DNA of 64,000 bases from Acanthococcus lagerstroemiae (GCA_031841125.1 CM063111.1:34174955-34238954), one strand, 5' to 3'. Positions 32,441 to 44,400 are shown, counted from the first letter of the stretch. Translations and numbers: made by a program. Notes: generated by a model from the sequence alone, not told the origin.

Positions 32441-34989
32441 CTTTGATAGATTATTGGATAATATTATTGTTGTGGTTTGTAGTAATGTTGAAATTATCGT
32501 CTTATTTCCTGAATTCGGTGAACTGACGTGCGAAATGAAAATTATTGTGAAAATATTACGGTTTTTATCCTGTGTATTATGAGAAGAGGCATTTTATGTT
32601 AAATTTCGCATTGTAGTAATTGTATATTATTGAATGAAAAATTAATTAAACATTCGAATGTTGATACGGAATGGCGTTTTTTGGTTTCACGGACGTATTA
32701 TTATGAAGAGCAGGTTAGTATTGATTGACTGGTAGGTACTATTAAAATATTGTAAAGTATATTATTGGTAGTATTCATCATGTTTCTGCAGTTTTCACAG
32801 GTAAATGAGTATCTGGCTGGAGATGATCAGTCAGTTTCAGTATCATCCTGGCCTGCAATAATAGAAATGTTCAATGATTATATTCGTGTGAAAATCGTGG
32901 TTGGTTCTTGTGTTCTTCGAAGCTTTGGTTTTTTATTTTTCATGTGTAAGTTAATTTCCATAAATGCTTGAGAATACGACCGCCGTATTACCAAATATCA
33001 TATCTCATTACCATTTGCCCACGATTGAAGCAATGATAATTTGCTATTGTGTCAATCATGAACTTCCTTTCAGCTATTATATTACAGTGTAATTATGCGC
33101 TGGATCGTTCTGATAGATACTATTGTGTATTTGTGATCGGATATCAGTTTCTTCAGATTAGACTGCTCTGAATTGGACATTTTGAAATTTTCAGATTATA
33201 TGCGTTTGATTGACACGTTCTTGCCTCACATAGTGACATCATGAAGAAATAAGTATCTATCATTGTGTACAGTCTGATATCAACGTTTGTAAAATCGATG
33301 CCAGTCTATTCATAACCCGAGTCATGTTTTGTATTTGCATGTATGCCGAAACATTTGGTATGTACTGGTTAATTGACAAATTATCTCCATCTGTCGCCTG
33401 AATGCTGCAAAGGTGAAGTCAACCGCGTTTGTATTACAACTATGAAACCGGTTTCAGGTTACTACCATTGCCTACCACGTTACCAACAACTATTCGAATT
33501 AGAAGCTGCACATCCTTTTGAATGCCAATGGCCCTGAGAACTACGCGAGTTATGTACCTACTAATGTTGCGTGTTGGTTTTGCTTTGTTGGAAATGTGAC
33601 TTGAGCAAAGTTACGCGATGTATTCATCAGCGGCCTTCATCTGCTTGCTCTCATACCCAAGATGAGTCCAGTTGTTGGATGATACAAAAAGGTAAAACTA
33701 TCTGATCTGTTCACTTACTCGTGATTGATCTGGATATATGTATGTTACATACATGTGTGCTAGCATATATTTGTTAATATATATTTACGGTTCAGTAGTT
33801 GGTATTGGCAAGTAGTAGAACTTCATTATAAGGCTTCTTCAGTTATCTCGCGCTTTTCCCCTGGTCTTGTGACATTAAAATGCTTTCACGTATGTTACTT
33901 TCCCAGTTACTATGTTAACGTCCTACTTCTAAGCGCTCTCATTGTCATAGACTTAACACTTCTCCTGAATTTCGTTAGTAATTTGGTTTTAGTGAGGCAA
34001 GAACTAGCCCGGATGGAAAGTGAATAATTTACTTTTTGCAAAGGGCAAGAGGAGAGTAGATTTCAACAAACTGCCAGAAATGCTGTGTAGCTTCGAACCG
34101 TTGATAATTATTCCATGAATCATGCGTTAACATGACGAAATTTATTTCCCCGTTGAAGAATTTTGATCAAGTATTCGCTCATGGTTCCATTATACCTACC
34201 TTCTACAATAAGCAGAATGGTATGCCAGCAAGAATATGATTAGGTGAAAAATATTAACTAACCCTTTAAAATAAAACCTCGCTCTTTCAATTCATCATAT
34301 CCATGAAATATGTATGTTCTGACCGCATTACGTATTTTAGTATTTTTTTGGTCTTCCTTTAGTCCCTGCCTACTTCTTTTTGTATTTTTACTCTGATATT
34401 AACTATTGCGTGTATTATTCAGATCAACAAGCAGCTTGTAACCATAAATAACGATTAACATGTCGTATGAACGTTTCATTACGGTGGAACATTGTTGTAT
34501 TCCTGCTGACAGAATCTTGACTTTGTTCAGACGTTTAGAATGAGCTATTGTCGGAATATTCTTCATATCTGTTCGCAAATGTGAGAATAAGTGAGTAATA
34601 CTGTATGCTAATAGCATCTATTTATTTCAATTACAGTTCTTGTTCAATAATAGTGCCGGTGTGATGTTACAGATGAATTACTAGTCATAGCGACGTACCA
34701 TGGAACTCTGCATACAATGAATAGATCTGGTATTTCTCTCGCATCAGTTCCTAGCACGACCCCGTTTGCAAAGCGTATTTTTGGTGCGACCGGCGCTATC
34801 ATCGTCGATATTTTGTTTTATTATTTGTGTAATAAGTTGTATACAGGGCTGAACAGTAGGTACACCAAGCAGTAAATCTGATTGTAAATCCAATTTGTCG
34901 GAAAGCATGATGATGGCTGTAGCAATAGTGTATACGTCCGTAAGATATTTTATACGGTAATGTATACCACAGAACACGCACATGTGTTA

Positions 34990-35179
34990 AAAACGGCGCA
35001 TCAAGCATACATTTGTATTGAAAACGACGCTTCAAATGAATATATTCGTATGTGCAATGTAATAATTCCGGCATAAGTACCTGTTTCGGGGTGTACTCGC
35101 AGTGTATGCATTTCATGAAAATTCCGTCGGGTTTTACAGCGAAGAAATCGCGGATCTTGTCGGTTTTTCTCGGTGCCAT
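34990..35179 (-). pseudogene. BED zinc-finger-like start of a hAT transposase
   Basis: An ATG at 35179 (minus strand) opens MAPRKTDKIRDFFAVKPDGI, followed by FMKCIHCEYTPK. One frame over comes TYAGIITLHIRIYSFEA. The basic start, a DFF-type aromatic, a Cx2C pair and a frameshifted His region resemble the BED finger that begins many hAT transposases. Downstream, the minus frame 34744-34983 (LSDKLDLQSDLLLGVPTVQP) has natural composition but no motif I can name. If correct, the transposase of element 1 ran leftward and is now almost unreadable. Confidence 0.4.
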
Positions 35180-36128
35180 TGTACATATATCTTGTAAATC
35201 GTTTTGAGTCGTACGCTGAAGCTGAAATTTGTCACGTCGTTTTTCTAACCCAAGTACGTTCGTCTTTGTGATAATTATGTATGTGGGCATGAAAAAATAG
35301 CGGGAAAATGTGTTTACGCGGGTCGATGATGTTGCAGGATTTGCGACAGTTAATATGGATGCGTACGTGCATTCAGCAGTTCGGATAACGGGACCTAAAA
35401 GTATCTTGTCATTTCATCCCTTTTGGAAGACGCATCTGAATGGATTTACGTTTAAATTATGTGCGGTATAATCAAAGAGAACACTGATGCGTATGCATGG
35501 CTGCCGTACAAATAATTAACGTATATGGGCCATGTGGAACATACGTCAATTTTTTTTTGTATGGCAGATGGGTTGATGACCACTGATAACTAATATCATT
35601 GTGTGGCGAAATGGTTTTAAATTAGGCTCTCCTGTCTCCTTTCTTGCCATCTTTTTCAGAAATTTCGAATTAGGAGAATATATTGTGGATATTATCAAAT
35701 GTATGCAGCATTGACAACTCGATATTGCGTGATTACTTCGGCAATTCAGTTTGTACTTATTACCCGGCAGGTTAATAAGATAAAATAATTGTACGAAGTC
35801 CATTTATTCCTTTAATGAAAATTATTATACCGCTTACAGAAAGATTGTTGCGTATTTAATTACAAGTGAGTGTTGTGTGTGTTATGGTTTGCAGAGGTGT
35901 CGAATAAATAGAAAATAATGCCTGTATTCATTCAGTCATTCTCTTCTAATTGCGAATAAAAAATTCAAGAATGGTCCAATTCTGAATAAGAATGAATGTG
36001 ATTCTTTCGATGGTGAATGTATCAACCCATCGTTACTGGAGGAGAGTAGCCGAATTTTAGTATTTCAAATCAGGACGATCGGGTATACAACTTTACCAAC
36101 TTGGCTGTTTCGAGATATTTTCCTACAG

Positions 36129-36340
36129 CAGCCTTACTCAAAGTATGCTCCGCGGAACCCCGGGGCTCCGCAAAGGCTCTGCTGTCCGCCGCACCAGGGC
36201 ATCCAAAATCCAAAATTGTGGCCGTGTATTATATAGCGAGTAAAAAGTAAAAGGTTTTTTATTAATTTAGTAAAGGGTTCCATAACGTACATTGTGCAGT
36301 TGAAAAGGGGTCTGTCACCAAAAAAGTTTGAGAATCGCTA
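36129..36340. mobile_element. hAT MITE nested in element 1, TSD TCCTACAG/TCCTACAA
   Basis: Starts CAGCCTTACTCAAAGT and ends AAAAAGTTTGAGAATCGCTA, a variant of the widespread CAGTGGTTCTCAAAC / GTTTGAGAACCACTG pair. Flanks 36121-36128 and 36341-36348 match at 7 of 8. The interior includes GAACCCCGGGGCTCCGC. Confidence 0.75.
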
Positions 36341-37659
36341 TCCTACAATATTTAAATACAAAATGTAAAAATACCTACCCATGACACTGCGAATTTCGTT
36401 TGCCAAACGTAAGTGGAAATGTCACAAAAAAAAAATGGTTTCGAGGACTAGATCGGCGGAGTTGTAACTGTAGGTAAGTTGGATTTTCAGTTTTCTCCTG
36501 TTTCATGCCATTTGGACAGGATTATAACTTACTGCTATAATTTAATATAGCATAATTATGATAAAAGCTTTGATGGGTTCATCTGTTTGATAATGATCAT
36601 ACAAGGCTGGTTAATTTAGCTTCATCTTGATTCTTAAATTCGTCTCCAACGAAAACGTCATACGTTCGCATCAGTTATCTGTCCATTCATTCGATCGTAC
36701 ATTTTTTTTGCCACATACATGAAGAGCTGTCTATTTTCTATTTATGGACTAAAAAAATTGTTGAAGAATCACAGTTAAGACTTCACATTCCATTTATAGG
36801 GGTAATGCTACCAGATACGCTAAAATGCAGTCTTATAAATTTTTTGTGTAGCAGTGATGATGTAAATGTACATACGAGTATACCATCGATGTGTTAGTGG
36901 AAATTCGAGATTAGTAGGAAAAGACCATTACAATGTAACATTATCTAGTAAGATCATTATTAGGAATTGAAAAACTTGGGTTAATGTTTCTCCCCAAGAA
37001 ATGGAGTGAAGAGCACGGAAAATTATATTATGCAAAAAACATAAAATGAATCAGTCTTAAATACCATTAATATACAAAGTTTTCGCGATGTAAGTAGCAT
37101 GAGTGATTGCTCTGATTTTATTAGTCCATTAATTAGCAAGTTCAAATCCTGGGCTTGTACAGTAAATCATTCTGGAAGAACTTTCTTGTGGGCCGTCGAG
37201 TCTTTTGATTATCTTTTTCTTCCAAGTGCAGTCATTACTTGAATTTCGTTTGAAATTCTGTTGAAAATGGAATTTGTAATAAGTAATTTATTATGAAATA
37301 GTATCAATGGCGACATTCGTCTTTGATTTATAACTAGTTTTATACTTGAAATTTTCAATGTATACTGCACCTTTTGTAATACATTCATTATTCATCACCA
37401 TCAAATGTATTTCATGCGAAGAAAAATGACTGCTCAACTATTATTACTTTCATCACGAAAATACTGCTGCCGCATTTAATTAGTTTTATAAGTAACATCA
37501 AACACTAGAGAATAGAAGAAAAAAATAAACATTTTGTCCAGTAAGGTCTTCAATTATTCAAGTGCTAAATAGAAATAAGAAATTACAAATTTTACAATTT
37601 ACAAACTCTATAATTTCAAACGAGAATCGAGCATCTATCTTCCAACCGCTTCAAATTCT

Positions 37660-37900
37660 CCCGAGAATTCGAATTCCAAAGCATCAAGAATTCGAATTCG
37701 CAAGCGCTTGAATCGAATTCGCAATCGAATTCGGGTGAATCGGATTCAAAAAGAATCGAATTCGAAAAGAATTCGGAAGAATCGGATTCGAAAGAATCGA
37801 ATTCGGAAAGAATTCGGAAGAATCGGATTCGAAAGAATCGAATTCGGAAAGAATTCGGAAGAATCGAATTTTTTAATCGAATTCGAATTCGAATCTAAAT
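37660..37900. repeat. Subterminal GAATTC-type array, right end of element 1
   Basis: A block of about 50 bp built from AATCGGATTCGAAAGAATCG and AATTCGGAAAGAATTCGG is tandemly repeated about three times, with GAATTCGAATTC at the terminus. Confidence 0.8.
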
Positions 37901-38167
37901 CCCTGGTTGTAGGCAAGCCGTGAGGTAAAAATTTTTACCACATTCTCCGGTTTCTACCTCGCTCTCCAATTCAGTCAAATAAAAAAACCAGTTTACTCAT
38001 TTGATGCTGTTTGGAAAAATAGTCTTTATCCAACATGTAATTGATAAAGACTATTTTTCCAAACAGCATCGAATGAGTAAATTGGCTTTTTTATTTGACT
38101 GAAATGAAGAGTGAGGTAAAAACTGGAGAGTGAGGAAAACATTTTTTCCTCACGGCTTGCCTACAAC

Positions 38168-38825
38168 CAGGGATGAGAAGTTTAAGCCGATAACCGCTTA
38201 AGCCGAAGCTTAAGCTCATTATTGAACGGCTTTTAAGCGAATGAAAAAGTCAGCCATTCGCTGTTCATTAAGCGCAAAGCCAGCCAAAAAGGATACGCTG
38301 AGCAGCTTAATTAAGACATTCACATTTTCTATCAAAAAGCCAAAAAAAATCACAACACTTAATTTTTTAAGCTGAAAAATCATGTCAGCGGCCGCGGGTT
38401 CTGGGTTCCGGCTTATTATTTCGTAATTGTTGATTCTCATTTAGCGTCGCAAACTGCTCATTTTCATGAATATTTTCTATTTTGTGATTTCTCTATTAAA
38501 TTTTGAATGATTTTGTTGCAAAATCAAATATAATACAGGCTATAAGCTATAATTTACCTGTGAACGAAGTGATGGTCCACATGATATTATATATAATCTA
38601 ATAATTTGATTTGGAAGCTTTGAAATGGTAAACCGTTATAATTTTTGAACTCTATGGTCGATTTCATGCGGAATTGAGTATAATGTTGAAAAAAAAAGCC
38701 GATAGCGAAGCGCTGAAAAGCTAATGATAAGGGCAAAAAGCTGAAGCTAAGCGAATGAGATTTTTGGAAAAACTTCTAAGTTTAAGCGAAAGTTTAAGTT
38801 TAACAGTTTAAGCTTCTCATCCCTG
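38168..38825. mobile_element. hAT-type element 2 in the right palindrome arm, TSD CCTACAAC
   Basis: Starts CAGGGATGAGAAGTTTAAGC and ends TTTAAGCTTCTCATCCCTG (inverted, two mismatches). The 8-bp duplication CCTACAAC is perfect (38160-38167 and 38826-38833). The 658-bp interior is rich in TTAAGC / GCTTAAGC motifs and non-coding. Its target is the mirror image of that of element 1. Confidence 0.92.
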
Positions 38826-39499
38826 CCTACAACACGTGACGAAAACACAAAAAATCGCATTTGTGAATTACATGCCCTGTAGGAGTGCTACAATCGCTGA
38901 ACAAACGTGATCTGATAAGACTGGATGTAATCTTTTGATTTTGAGTAGATTTTTGAATTTTAATAGGTAATTTATGTATTTGTCACGCAAAATGAATGTT
39001 TCTATCGATGTGGACGATATATTTAACTTCATCCGTCAAGAATATCGGTAACCAATTCGTTTTAGCCATGCAGCTTATGAAAGCTAGTCACATTTTCAAT
39101 GTAATGATAAAGTAGTAGCAAATCCTTTGTCCAACACAACACCTTCACCAAGATTACGTTTCTCGAGAATTTTGGAATCTCTGCCTGCGAATTTATCGCA
39201 CGCTTTTCTTCAAAACATTTTGCTCACGAATGTAGTTCCTCAGGAAGATGGAGCTCCTAGCATGAATTTCACTATATGTGGATTTCCTTATAATAGGAAT
39301 GCGTTCCAATGTTACAATTCAAATTTAAGAAAAATATAACAATACCGACTATAATTGATATATGTTGCAAATTACAGAAATTGAAACATGAAAATTATCG
39401 TCTACCTAGCTACTATCTTGATGCGAATGTGCACGTATGTCAATTCATGTATATTGACTCGCAATTCGCAACTACACTCCTTATTATTATGTTGGATAA

Positions 39500-39628
39500 A
39501 GTTACGTTGGTGACTTGTGAAAAGTGAGCCAACACTGCTCGTGCAATAACGAAACTCGCCTGCGGCTCGTTTTGTTAACTTTGCACTCGCAGGTAAAATT
39601 GCTCACTTTACCCACTTGTAACGAAAAT
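39500..39628. repeat. Hairpin element H6 (mirror of H5)
   Basis: TGACTTGTGAAAAGTGAG, GTGCAATAACGAAACTCG, the loop CCTGCGG, CTCGTTTTGTTAACTTTGCAC and CTCACTTTACCCACTTGTAAC form the inverted counterpart of 30933-31062 in the right arm. Confidence 0.7.
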
Positions 39629-40136
39629 AACTATTATCAATTACATGTTGGATAAAGAAAATTTATCCAACATGTAATTGATAAAGACTCTTCTCTTCAA
39701 AACATTTTGCTCACGAATGTAGTTCCTCAGGAAGATATGGAGCTCCTAGCATGAATTTCACTATATGTGCATTTCCTTATAACACAGGAATGCGTTCTAA
39801 TGTTAAAATTCAAATTTAAGTAAAATATAAGAATACCGACTATAATTGATATATTGCAAATTACAGAAATTGAAACATGAAAATTATCGTCTACCTACTA
39901 TCTTGATGCGAATGTGCACGTATGTCAATTCGTGTATTGACTCGCAATTCGCCAACTACACTCCTCATTATTATGTTGGATAAAGCTACGTTTGCTTGCT
40001 CACTTTACCCACTTGTAACGAAAATAACTATTTCACTCCTAGTACAGATAAAAACGCGTTATCAGTGCTGATCGCTACAATAACGATAAATGTCTCTTTC
40101 GCCACGGAAAACTGTTACGCGAAAACGCGTTTTCGA

Positions 40137-40318
40137 TGCATGTGTAGTACAATAGTATATTCACTGCAAGGATTGAAAGCGAGCTTTATCACGCCGAGTG
40201 CGACTGTTAGCAGAGCGAGCCGAAGGCGAGTGAAGCTAGTCGTCCGGAGGTGTGATAACTCGCTTCAATCCTTGCATTGTAAGATATTTTGTATTACAAA
40301 TGCATCAAACAGCTGATT
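40137..40318. repeat. Hairpin element H4 (mirror of H3)
   Basis: TGCAAGGATTGAAAGCGAGC, GAGCCGAAGGCGAGTGAAGC in the loop, and TAACTCGCTTCAATCCTTGC form the inverted counterpart of 30653-30827. Confidence 0.75.
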
Positions 40319-40516
40319 GTACACATCTGTGAAAGAAAAATACGTGACGTCATATTTTTTCAGTCCTTTTACAAGTCCTAGGACTGAAAAGAGTCTTCTG
40401 CGCATGTGCCGTAGCATTTACAAACGCAGCTGCGATCTGTCGTTATAACATGAACTTTCAATATGCAAAATGAGACTGTTAAACCGTTGTTTCGATGCAT
40501 GTGTAATACAAAAAAT

Positions 40517-42478
40517 CATTTTCCTTTATGTTATCTCAATATTTATTAGTGGAAAAGTTCGTTTCCAAAATGCTGCGAATACATTCTTCTAAAATGCAAT
40601 GATGGAACTTAAACGTGGGTTGGGGTGAATTTACCTCCCTCTACCAAATAAAGAATCGGGCTATGAAGGAAACTCTCAGTACTTTTTACCAAAAATAGAA
40701 CGTTTTAACCCAAAAATAGCAATCCTTGGAAAAAAGGCATTTGAATCCAAAAAATGTCTGTCCTTATCACCTCACCCAAACGAAACGAGCGATTGCCACC
40801 ACTGATGAAACGTTGGAGGGTGTACTTTGTTCGATATTTCCATTACTTGTCTCTACATTCTTAATACTTCCCTCCCCCATTGCCAAATAACTCACTGCAT
40901 GTAGCATTATGTCTTATTATATCTCTGTACAGTCCTACTAGGGATTGAGCTGAGAAGCGGCCAGGGGATAGAGTTCTCTAATATTTGCTAATGAAAAAAC
41001 AAACTACTTTCCAAAACGCAGTGCCATTATTCCAATTTTAAAAGGCAGTAAATCCAATTTTGGGGATTTTCTTCAGCTTGTATTCATATTTTTACAAATA
41101 TTTTAGTTTCGAAAGTGAAGTTTCTATACTATAATATCCCTTAAGGTTGAGGCTAGCTTTTGTCAACGTCAACAGCTAAGAAAAAATTAAAATGAAGAAA
41201 TCTTAAGCACATTCTTGCGCTTGCTTGACATTTTACAAATACGGACGAATTGTTTTAAAAGAGCGCTTCTCATATTTAACCTACAGCTATTCCGGATCGG
41301 CCCCTGTGTGATTTTGAGTTTGCAAAATCTTATACGCTCTACAGAACGCGCTTTATAACACTCTTGACAAGCTGAATAATTAATCATAATAGAACGCACG
41401 TTCGCTAATTAAACGTCCAAAGCTCTTGTTGGCAGATGAAGCGTGCGTTAATTAAGTAATCGGCTCGCTCTGTCATGTTGTAATTGGACGGCTGGAAGAA
41501 AATGAAAATGTGTTCGCGAAACTTGGAGCTCACAGCTCCTACTCTCAGTCGTAGGCGCTGATTTTTCAAATTTTCAGTGGATGCACAATGCCCAGGAAAA
41601 TCGCGACATTTCAGTTTATGGTCTCCAGAAACTGAGAATATTTTGTTACTAGCAAATTTTGAACCATAACTTTCGATTTTTCCGAGGAGGAGGAGGGACT
41701 ATTTTGGGTTACACAATAACATCCGTAACAAATTCGACAAATTCAATTCATCAGACAGGACAATTATTACCATCTATTGAATGGAAAAAGCATAAGGAGG
41801 TGTGCATCGTCGTGGATGTTACCATCTTGTCACAATACCTGTTATATTTTTTCAAAGTTCTGTTTCAAGTTCCCCTCCCCCCCCCCCTGAAGTGGTATTA
41901 TTATTCAGGAAGATCGGACGTATACGGTTAAGAAGTTCAATTTGCTATCAGCGACTTTACATTTCCTCAAGGGATGATGTAAAATATTCTGTTAACCAGG
42001 GTTTTCAGTCCTTTGTCGTGGTCAATCTTTGACTACTATACAGCGGGGCTACTTTGTGACAACTCCATTAAAGTGCAATTATTTCAGACCTGTATTAAAG
42101 GAAGTAGATTTTACATGAAATGAAAACTTAAACCCTTGTGAACTGATTCGCCAGCAAATAGAAATGCGAATGTTGAAAGGAAAGGCGGTAGGCAGGTTTT
42201 TGTCCGTCACAATCTTATCCCACCGGGTGGGATAACTTTGTGGCACCCCATTTCATGGCCCTTCAAAGCAATGAAAAACACGTTTACATTATAGGTAGCT
42301 GCGGTATATAAGGCCCGAACTGGAATGGTGATAACAGAAATTCAACCACCAAACAGTGTTGCCATATTATGTTTCGTATACAACCATGTATTAAGCTTTG
42401 TTTTGCTGCAGGACTGCGTGAGCTGTGACCAAGCACCAAACAATGGCTCTTGTGGTCCTGTAGTCATAGTCGAAAGTA
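40517..42478. other. No gene recognised
   Basis: AT-rich DNA. It contains a perfect 21-bp palindrome at 42215-42235 (TTATCCCACC, G, GGTGGGATAA). A poly-C patch lies at about 41874. The frames at 41187-41399 and 41659-41931 look like chance frames. Confidence 0.45.
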
Positions 42479-44222
42479 GTACCCGATCTGCGAATTTTTC
42501 AGAAAAAGTGCTCAAATGTGACATGATAATTTCAGCACTTTTTTGTACAATTTGTGACAATTAATTCCACCAATCAGAGACGAGAACGGGTTTTTGTCAG
42601 TCTGCTGCCACCAGTGTCACAACTGGGCAGTTTTTAATACCATTTGTGACAGAAATGTGCTCATTTGTGTCAATTAAAAAAATGTCACGTTTAAGCAGTT
42701 TTTTGCTTACTGGGCAGTTTTTAATGCCACTTGTGACAGAAATGTGCTCATTTGTGCCATTTTAATAAGTGTCACATTTACGCAGTTTTTTGCTCGCCTC
42801 TGCAGGCGCTGGTTATAGCCCCCGCTGCACCCTCAATTGTGAGCATCGCATAGGTATATTACATATATTACAGAAATATATTTCTGCCATAAGAATAAAT
42901 AAATACACGATACCGCAAAGCGAGTGTGGTAGGAGCGCGATAACAATGTAAATAATGTAGTCAATATTTACAAAAAGCACGTAGAAAATGTATATTTTAC
43001 ATACATACAACAAAATAATAATTATAGATAGGTACTAAAAATAAAGTACAGGACTAAAAACAACCCCTGACTAAGTTGTTCAACTTATTGGACGCTATAT
43101 TCAGCGTCAAGGAACCAACCAACATTTGTAAACAAAATGAGTTATTAGTATGTTTGGAAAGAGCGTAAAAAGTAGAATTTTTCAAAATTGGGCTGCCGGT
43201 TCAAAAATGTGTACTCACATTGAAAAATGCTTATCAGTAAACGCTATGTCATATAGTTTCTACCAAAATATTGAGTTCTTATTTATATGCACTTTTGGTT
43301 TTGGTTGATGTTGGAGCGCTCCTTCTCAGAATACAAACTGCCAGCAATTCCAAAATGCACGGATATTATTCTCTCAGCGCAGTGCAATCACAAAATACAG
43401 GTATCATGCAGCTATGTTGATTCCAGCTTATCTATCAGGTGAACAAGCGTAGATACTTATAAAGGATGTTATTCTACAGAAAAATTCCGCCAGCAAAGAT
43501 CATCCGGAGGAAGATTATTATATACTTATCCTGTGTATTTTTTCCTCTTTCAGCCTGTTCTGTTATTTGGAGAGCTTCATCGTCTATATACGATCGAGTA
43601 TATTTTGAAATCACTGGTGAACAGCGTGAGGAACATACACGCGCTGTTTACCAGTGATTTTGAAATATATACTCGTATATATACTAAGAAGCTCCAAATA
43701 ACAGAACAGACTGAAAGAGGAAAAATACACAGGATAATAATTATAATTAGGTAACTTACTCGTTTTCATTGTAGCCATGTATTTCATTCGCACACGTGGT
43801 GATCAAGGAGCACAGCAACACACGAACGAAATATATTTAAATATAAAATCATAAATTATAAGTAGTCGTCAAATTTCAAATTAAAACACAGAAATGAGAG
43901 CACAATCACAATCCCAGTTAGTACAAGACAATATATGTTCAAAGTTGAATTTAAGTATAACGATTAATTATTTAATTTCTAGGTTCTCTCAAATTGCCAC
44001 AAATAAGCAGTTTTCTGCTTAAATATGACAACATAAACTGTCACACATAAGCATATTTGTGACACTTTAATGTCACGGAGGCCGTGTGACATATTTCCAG
44101 TGATAAAAGGGGCGGATCTAAATATTTACCACACTTTTACCACAAATTTGCGAAATTTACAGACTTGAGCACTTTTTTTTGCCACAGATAGTGTCACAAG
44201 CTTAAAAACGCAGATCGGGTAC
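42479..44222. mobile_element. TIR element with GTGACA subterminal motifs, possible GTAC TSD
   Basis: GTACCCGATCTGCG at 42479 is mirrored by CGCAGATCGGGTAC ending at 44222. GTAC is palindromic, so it may be part of the TIR or a 4-bp duplication. The flanking sequence right of 44222 recurs at 59.5 kb with a single GTAC, favouring duplication. Both end regions are dense in TGTGACA / TGTCAC and TGTGCTCATTTGTG. Two units of about 85 bp are tandem at 42622-42790. No transposase is present. The superfamily is undetermined. Confidence 0.65.
43527..43736. repeat. Near-perfect hairpin inside the 42479-44222 element
   Basis: TATCCTGTGTATTTTTTCCT and the following 75 bp are mirrored with few mismatches, ending in AAATACACAGGATA. 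Arms are about 95 bp with a loop under 20 bp. This is a foldback MITE or the product of an inverted duplication. Confidence 0.8.
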
Positions 44223-44400
44223 TGCATGGTGAACCTGTTTAGTCATGTGCTCCTATTGGTTGTCTGTGACTGTGCAATCTGGGTATTATGTTATTAGTTG
44301 GAATAAATTCTCGCTTTGGAAGTTAGTTGTTGTGTTTATTAGATTGTTTTGTTTTGTTTTTGCCTTTATTAGTTCTGGTTGTTCTTTACCTTGACCTTAC
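44223..44400. repeat. Dispersed repeat shared with 59508-59700
   Basis: TATTGGTTGTCTGTGACTGTG, AATTCTCGCTTTGGAAGTTA, GTTGTGTTTATTAGATTG and TTTTGCCTTTATTAGTTCTG match 59545-59690 with about 85% identity by eye. Confidence 0.7.

Larger units (their letters stand above)
32268..37905. mobile_element. hAT-type element 1 in the left palindrome arm, TSD GTTGTAGG
   Basis: Starts CAGGGGTTTAGAATTCGATT and ends AATCTAAATCCCTG. It is flanked by the perfect 8-bp duplication GTTGTAGG (32260-32267 and 37906-37913). Both ends carry arrays of GAATTCGAATTC-like motifs, oriented as inverted subterminal repeats. The 5.6-kb interior is very AT-rich and holds only a BED-finger-like N-terminus on the minus strand and a nested 212-bp MITE. 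No complete transposase is visible. It is a decayed large hAT copy. Confidence 0.9.
30445..40516. repeat. Long imperfect palindrome with arms of about 1.8-1.9 kb
   Basis: Left-arm sequences such as TTGTATTACACATGCATTG (30447), GCGCAGAAGACTCTTTTCAG, CTAGGAGCTCCATCTTCC (about 31306), TCAAAAGATTACATCCAGTC and GTAGCACTCCTACAGGGCAT recur in reverse complement, in reverse order, between 38834 and 40516. The centre is AGTCTTTAT / 14-bp spacer 38030-38043 / ATAAAGACT. The left arm is 30445-32259 plus 37914-38029. The right arm is 38044-38159 plus 38834-40516. The rest is two inserted hAT elements. Each arm has an extra internal duplication (31600-31745 with 32105-32259; 39207-39640 with 39700-40030). 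GTTGGATAAAG ends recur at unit junctions. This looks like a foldback-type element or an amplified cluster of them. Confidence 0.85.

Noticed and set aside
32765..32971. A hAT dimerisation domain on the plus strand (VNEYLAGDDQSVSVSSWPAI)
   Set aside because: The resemblance is slight, later conserved residues are absent, and it would be on the opposite strand from the BED-like start in the same element.
37708..37923. An Arg/Asn/Ile-repeat protein
   Set aside because: It is the translation of the GAATTC-type DNA array at the end of element 1.
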